Shown here piece by piece: positions 58,801 to 64,000 of a stretch of 64,000 nt of DNA. The notes beneath the pieces are model-generated. The model ran no database searches. It was given only the letters and a program-made list of their open reading frames with translations, and was not told the DNA's origin. The position numbers and the translations under genes were made by a program. Origin of the DNA: Polytrichum commune (Eukaryota > Streptophyta > Polytrichopsida > Polytrichales > Polytrichaceae); assembly GCA_950295325.1 (NCBI GenBank), contig OX485808.1, positions 21,970,527 to 22,034,526 of the forward strand, in the 5' to 3' direction. The stretch's first letter is position 1; each line of letters begins with the position of its first letter.

Positions 58801-61800
58801 GATTTGGTGGGCCACATTAACAACACTTCATTTCTCATACCTTGAATTTGAATCCTAGTGTAAACTCATTGTTATTCTCGAATACAAATGTGAATTGTAC
58901 TTGAAGCAACCATTAACACCAGCACAATGCAAGATCATTGTTGCTTACCATACCTTGAATCATAGACTTGCCATTGAAAACTAGGCAATGGTCGGCTATC
59001 CCTGTCTCTAGAGATAATAGATGATGCCACCGCTACTCTTATAATGTACTTGAAAATGACGTACGCTTTGTGTTGGAGTGTTCCCTATATTATTTCATTA
59101 GAGATGAGTTTCCATCATCATTTAAGAGTGTAGTATTAGAGAGTCTCAAATCTTTCTTTTCAATTGGATCATCAAATCGATATTAGCCTCTATCTCATAG
59201 AGACTACCACTCCGCCATTGTAAGAAATTAGCCGGTTTGACACGGTCTTGGTGTATTTTTAATCCCATAAGCCTTTTCGCTTTCCAAACTTTCAAATCAA
59301 TTTCAATTCGTTGGGTTCAGCCATTTGGATCGCTAGATTGTGAAGTTCATTTGGTCTTGGACCCTAGTGTAAACTTATCCAAAATTGAGGCAGTTACAAG
59401 TCTAAATACTCCAATTCTGGTTGATATCATGTGTTGCAAATATCTTCTTTCTAAATATAGTCTAACCTTGTTAATACAACACTCGTTTATACGACACCCT
59501 CGATATTACGACACATTTTTGCGAGACCAAACTTTTTAGTTCAAAACTCCCTCTTTTATACGACTACAACACTCAATAATGCGACATTTAGAATCTCCTT
59601 TTCGACATATTAAAGAGGTAGTTAATGCTAAAATTCCTTTCATCTATGTTATGTACATCTAAAATACATCCATTTTCACTTGGGAACTACTTGGGAAATT
59701 CACTTATCATTGCGAACTTAATTAATTAGGGTTACTAGTGTGGAGTGGACATGGTTAGGGTTAGAGTGGCCTCATGCCGAGTATGTTGCCTTGTACACGG
59801 GTGATATAGTATCACTAGTATCTTGATGCTAAATGTCATGCATCATTGTTGTCTAGTTTCTTATTAGATAACTCTTTATATTTTGGGTGTTAATGAAATT
59901 ATTAGTTTTCAAAAGTTAGTAGGGAGTATAGATAAGATGACAATTGCTAACTTGGGTAGGCAACCCCAAAGATCTTTGGACTCCTATTTCAAGAGTTCTT
60001 AAGAATATTTGTATTTGTTTGGAGTTATAAGTTATTATTTCATACCATCTATATTGCTTACACTCGTTGTATATATTTCTAAGTTCATATTACTTATGTT
60101 TTCATATTCCCTTAATAATACGACAACTTTACACCATTTGTCATATTAATGAGAAGACGACACCTCGACAATACGACTTTTTTGGTGTTTCCCAAACATC
60201 ACAACATTATTCCGATACACACACTTGTTCTGTGGGACTGACATTATTCCACGTAGTATTCCCGTATCTTGTCCATGATCTGAATATTCCCCATCATTCA
60301 TACTGAATGTGAAACCCTTGTCAGTTGAGGCGAGGGGGAAGTTATCATACTAAAGAGAGAGAACAATAACTTATTTGTTCACATCCCTTTTTCTTTTCTT
60401 TTCTTTTTCTATATAGTGTCGTATTTGCTTCCCTTGCTTTGGTGAAGGCTTCAAAGTTTCAAGCAGCTTTTTAAAGGAGTCGTACAGAGTCCGGACTTCA
60501 GTTATTGCACGGTTGTGACGGTTCGGCGGCCGTCCTAATGGTACAAGTGACCTTACGTGAGGACGTCCCATCCCTTTTCTCCACAGGAATGGACGACCAC
60601 CTTCTCCTCCTCACGCGTCATTGTCATCAAATAACACAACAATGAATTCAACAAAACATCACATCCACTTTACTCACTAAGGTAGAAGGTGTGCTCAAAC
60701 CAACACTTTAAGTTATAGCACATATACAATATGGCTATGTGGTTGATATACAATATGTATATATTCCTATTAGCCTTGGGGCTAAACATAGGTATAAAGT
60801 AAGAAAAAATATTTTTAGCCTTTAATTGAATATTTGATGAATATTTAAACTAGAAACTACTAGTTTTCTTAAACCAATACATAGGCCCTGTGTATGACGA
60901 CATTGCATATGATGAGGATCCCCATCTTCATTGTCTACAACCAACACAACATAATTGGGTACTAAACCCAAGCTAGATCAAAGTCTAGCTAGTAACAGTG
61001 CGCAAAAGTCACATGGCCACCTCTATGATCCCTCACCGTACATTATCAATTAAAGAATGCAACCCAAATAAAGATATCATCACCACCCAACCTACCATCC
61101 AAATTCATCCCCCTTTTGCCTAGATACACGATCGTACAAGAGCCTATCAAACATCCATCCCTCTCAACTGTTTTTTTCTTTTTTCTTTTTTCTTTTTGGT
61201 TATGGGAGCATTTCTCTATTTTCATATCCCCTATTCTCCAACTACCCCCACCAAACTTTGCCACCGAACTACTCCTCAATCAAAGATATATACTAGGAGA
61301 CCCAAACATCCTATACACAATTCTCCTTGCGGTTGAACACACTAAAACCTCGCCACCAACATCTTCATATTCACCGATAGCCTTATTACTATTTGCCTTC
61401 TCCATAATCATATAAACCACCCATCCTCCCAAGACAACCATCCATATAAACTTCTAAGAGCCACTATGATTTTCAATATCCAACGTATGCCACATAAAAC
61501 CATGATCCAAAAACTTCAAGTGCATGATGATATTTATGGTAATGATGGAAGTCGACAAACTTGCCAAACAAGTGGCCAACCGTCGCCCTATACCTATGGA
61601 CCTCACCCCATTTCACCTCATTGGCCACCGAATACCTTATTGGCCCACTAGTACCGCTACTTTCAACCAACATGATAGCTCAATTTGATATATTAAACAA
61701 TATATAGGAAACAAACATGGAAGTTCATGAATCTCTTGTGCATCCCTCACCTTCCCCTATGTTTCTAAATGATTACATAACACAAACGTACATCACCCAT

Positions 61801-64000
61801 GGTCCAACCTTTTTTGGAATTCAAAGCTAACCTCCGATGCTCAAATCACTCAAGTCCTTCAATTCCACTATGGTAGATACATGGGTTAGCAATGTAACAA
61901 CAAATCTTCAACATGTTGCTCTCCCCCCTTTGTACCCTTTGCCACCTTAAACAAAATGATACCTACCTACATGTTGTACAAACAAACATATTAACACACT
62001 TCGCACCGATAGACATAACAAAGCCATTCATGCAATGCCACCACCCTCCTCTCCCACCCCTATCGCGATACTACACTCTTATACATGGCGGCACTCACAA
62101 AAACCACCATCCTGATAACACTCTACCCTCCTAGCTACTTCCTTGCCACGGGTACTTCACTATCTCGTAGTTTTTGTATATACGTGCATTGAGGCTTCTT
62201 CTTCTTCTTCTTCTTCTTCTTTTGGGGGGGGGGGGGGGCTACTTATCTACTATTTTTATTTATCCAACACTCTACTTTTTCTACTTTTACTTTATCCCAT
62301 TATCTTGCATCTTTTGGTAGTTTGCACTTAATTGTTTTCCATTTAAACTCAATCCTATGTTAATTCAAAAAATGTCTCTTATGTGTTGTTTAGAATCACC
62401 ATATGTGTGGTGTTTTGAGTCACCATTTGTCAAGAGGCTTAGTAATATAAGACAACCCATTAACATAAGACACGGGTTGCCTTATGTTATTAAGTATGTT
62501 AATAAAGGGTGAAAAATACAACAATGACAAGGGTTTGAGACACCAACCAATGATAGGGATACAACATGATAAACAATAACACAACTACGAGATCACTACT
62601 TAATAATACGATAACACTACAATAACACGATTGAGCACTACAAGAATACTACTAAATGCTCAAGAGTTGAGGTTGTGAGTGAAAAAACTTTGTGACCCTC
62701 TACAAATTGTGTACCATCCTAAACACAATACCTTATATGTAGTTCTACCAAAAATAAATAAAAATGCATGACAATATAGGGTACCATATAGTATTTTTAA
62801 ATGAAATATGTGAATAGAAATGATGCTATATTACATTGAATACTTTTCAATGTTTTTGCTTGCAAAAATAAAGAGTACCATGTATTAGGTCTCAACCTAA
62901 TTCTAATATTTCACTAGTGAAGTACATGTGTTCCTTGCACATGTTTCCTCCCTCACTGCAAGTGCATAGCATGCCTTTGACTAGATATTTTATGCATCAA
63001 AGGTAAATCATCCACTGATAACCTACCCTTCCTCCCCTCCGCGGATGTCACTATGCAACTTACTGAATTTACATATTGTAATGACAAATACTCTAAAATT
63101 GCCATCACTCATAAACATGACAAATATGATATCATCATCCCCCACCTTCAACGCTTGGGTTGGACTACCCTTCCTCCCATTATTATCATTGTTGGCATGA
63201 GGGTACCATTCACAAACCATCAATCACACGCCTCCTTCATATGTAAATCCCTCACACTAGAAACTAAAATCAAAACTCACATGGAAACCATCTCTTTAAA
63301 TGCCGTTAAATACCTAACACACATGGTCCTCAACAAATGAAAACTAGAGGAACACCAAACCCCCATTCCCTTGCAATAAATACCCCCACTACTCCAATCC
63401 CCCTGGGTCCACCTATTGGGAATTAGGCATTACCCCATCTCCCTCTTATATTGCCTTATGGCGATATTACGAAGATGGTTAATGGACCACCTTTACATTG
63501 GTCAACCAATGTTTATCTTTTTTCCTCTTCTCTTCCAAAGGAACTACACCCTAAAGGCATACACCGCAACAATTCCCCTTCAATTCTTACTCCAAAGTGG
63601 TGGTGGAGGGGCCTCAAAGCTACCTAACTTATGGGGGCAAATACACCACCATTGCAACACCAATTGCTAGCTAGTCTATATGTAACTATATAATCCCAAA
63701 ATGTATGAGACAATAATGTGTGTGTGTGAGTAAGAAATTATGTAAAGACTGATTGAAAGAATAAGTGCTATAAAGGAAGTATTTTCTAGCATTGAAAGAG
63801 GATGAATTGAAACAAATGACATTCTATATTGGGACATCAAAATAAAGTTCCCTTTTCATTTTGGTTTCTATAGTGTGAAGGGAGACGTGGTACTTGTGAA
63901 TAGAAAGTATAGTGGGTCTTTTAGGGTTGAGGTTGCAAGTGGATTTTGTTCCTCGCGGTGGATCTATGACTGCAATCAATTGCAACACGGTGATTCAATA

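Overview
The window is nuclear DNA of a land plant: introns begin GT and end AG, the protein genes include a PHT1 phosphate transporter and an alpha-tubulin, and the rest is dominated by plant-type transposons (Ty3/gypsy, Ty1/copia, MULE, hAT, PIF/Harbinger-like MITEs). The look of the gypsy and MULE proteins suggests a seed-free plant (moss, lycophyte or fern), but this is an impression, not a proof. Gene density is low: three ordinary host genes and one intact hAT-type transposase gene in 64 kb.

Layout. 1-3.1 kb: no gene. 3.15-6.75 kb (minus): an intact five-exon hAT-type transposase gene whose first intron holds a foldback element with arms of about 204 bp. 7-12 kb: hairpins, a decayed coding relic and a possible phosphate-response site. 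12.3-14.9 kb (plus): PHT1 phosphate transporter, one uninterrupted coding exon behind a 5'-UTR intron that carries a threefold tandem repeat. 15-21 kb: no clear gene, a MITE pair and dispersed repeats. 21.3-22.9 kb (minus): alpha-tubulin, two exons, 451 aa. 23-28 kb: MITEs and a copia LTR with RNase H relic. 28.85-36.3 kb: an LTR of about 2.15 kb with a primer-binding site, AT-rich DNA, and a 2,177-bp solo LTR with a perfect 5-bp target duplication. 36.8-40.9 kb (minus): a decayed gypsy element with a tandemly amplified RT/RNase H junction. 41.2-42.4 kb: a minisatellite and an unidentified 231-aa cysteine-rich ORF. 43.4-46.3 kb (minus): a MULE transposase broken by two stops and one frameshift. 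48-53 kb: a copia relic, AT-rich DNA and two Harbinger-type elements with TAA target duplications. 53.5-57.2 kb (plus): a CCDC97-like gene (DUF2052), four exons, whose first intron contains four copies of a potential 24-nt in-frame micro-exon. 57.2-64 kb: no gene, with pogo-like termini and simple repeats.

The host genes are unrelated housekeeping or transport genes and form no operon or pathway. The most unusual structures are the micro-exon array in the CCDC97-like gene, the intact hAT gene with its intronic foldback, the fourfold 231-bp array inside the gypsy pol region, the 66-bp LTR-like block beside a canonical iMet primer-binding site, and the tail-to-tail arrangement of the MULE and the 231-aa ORF.
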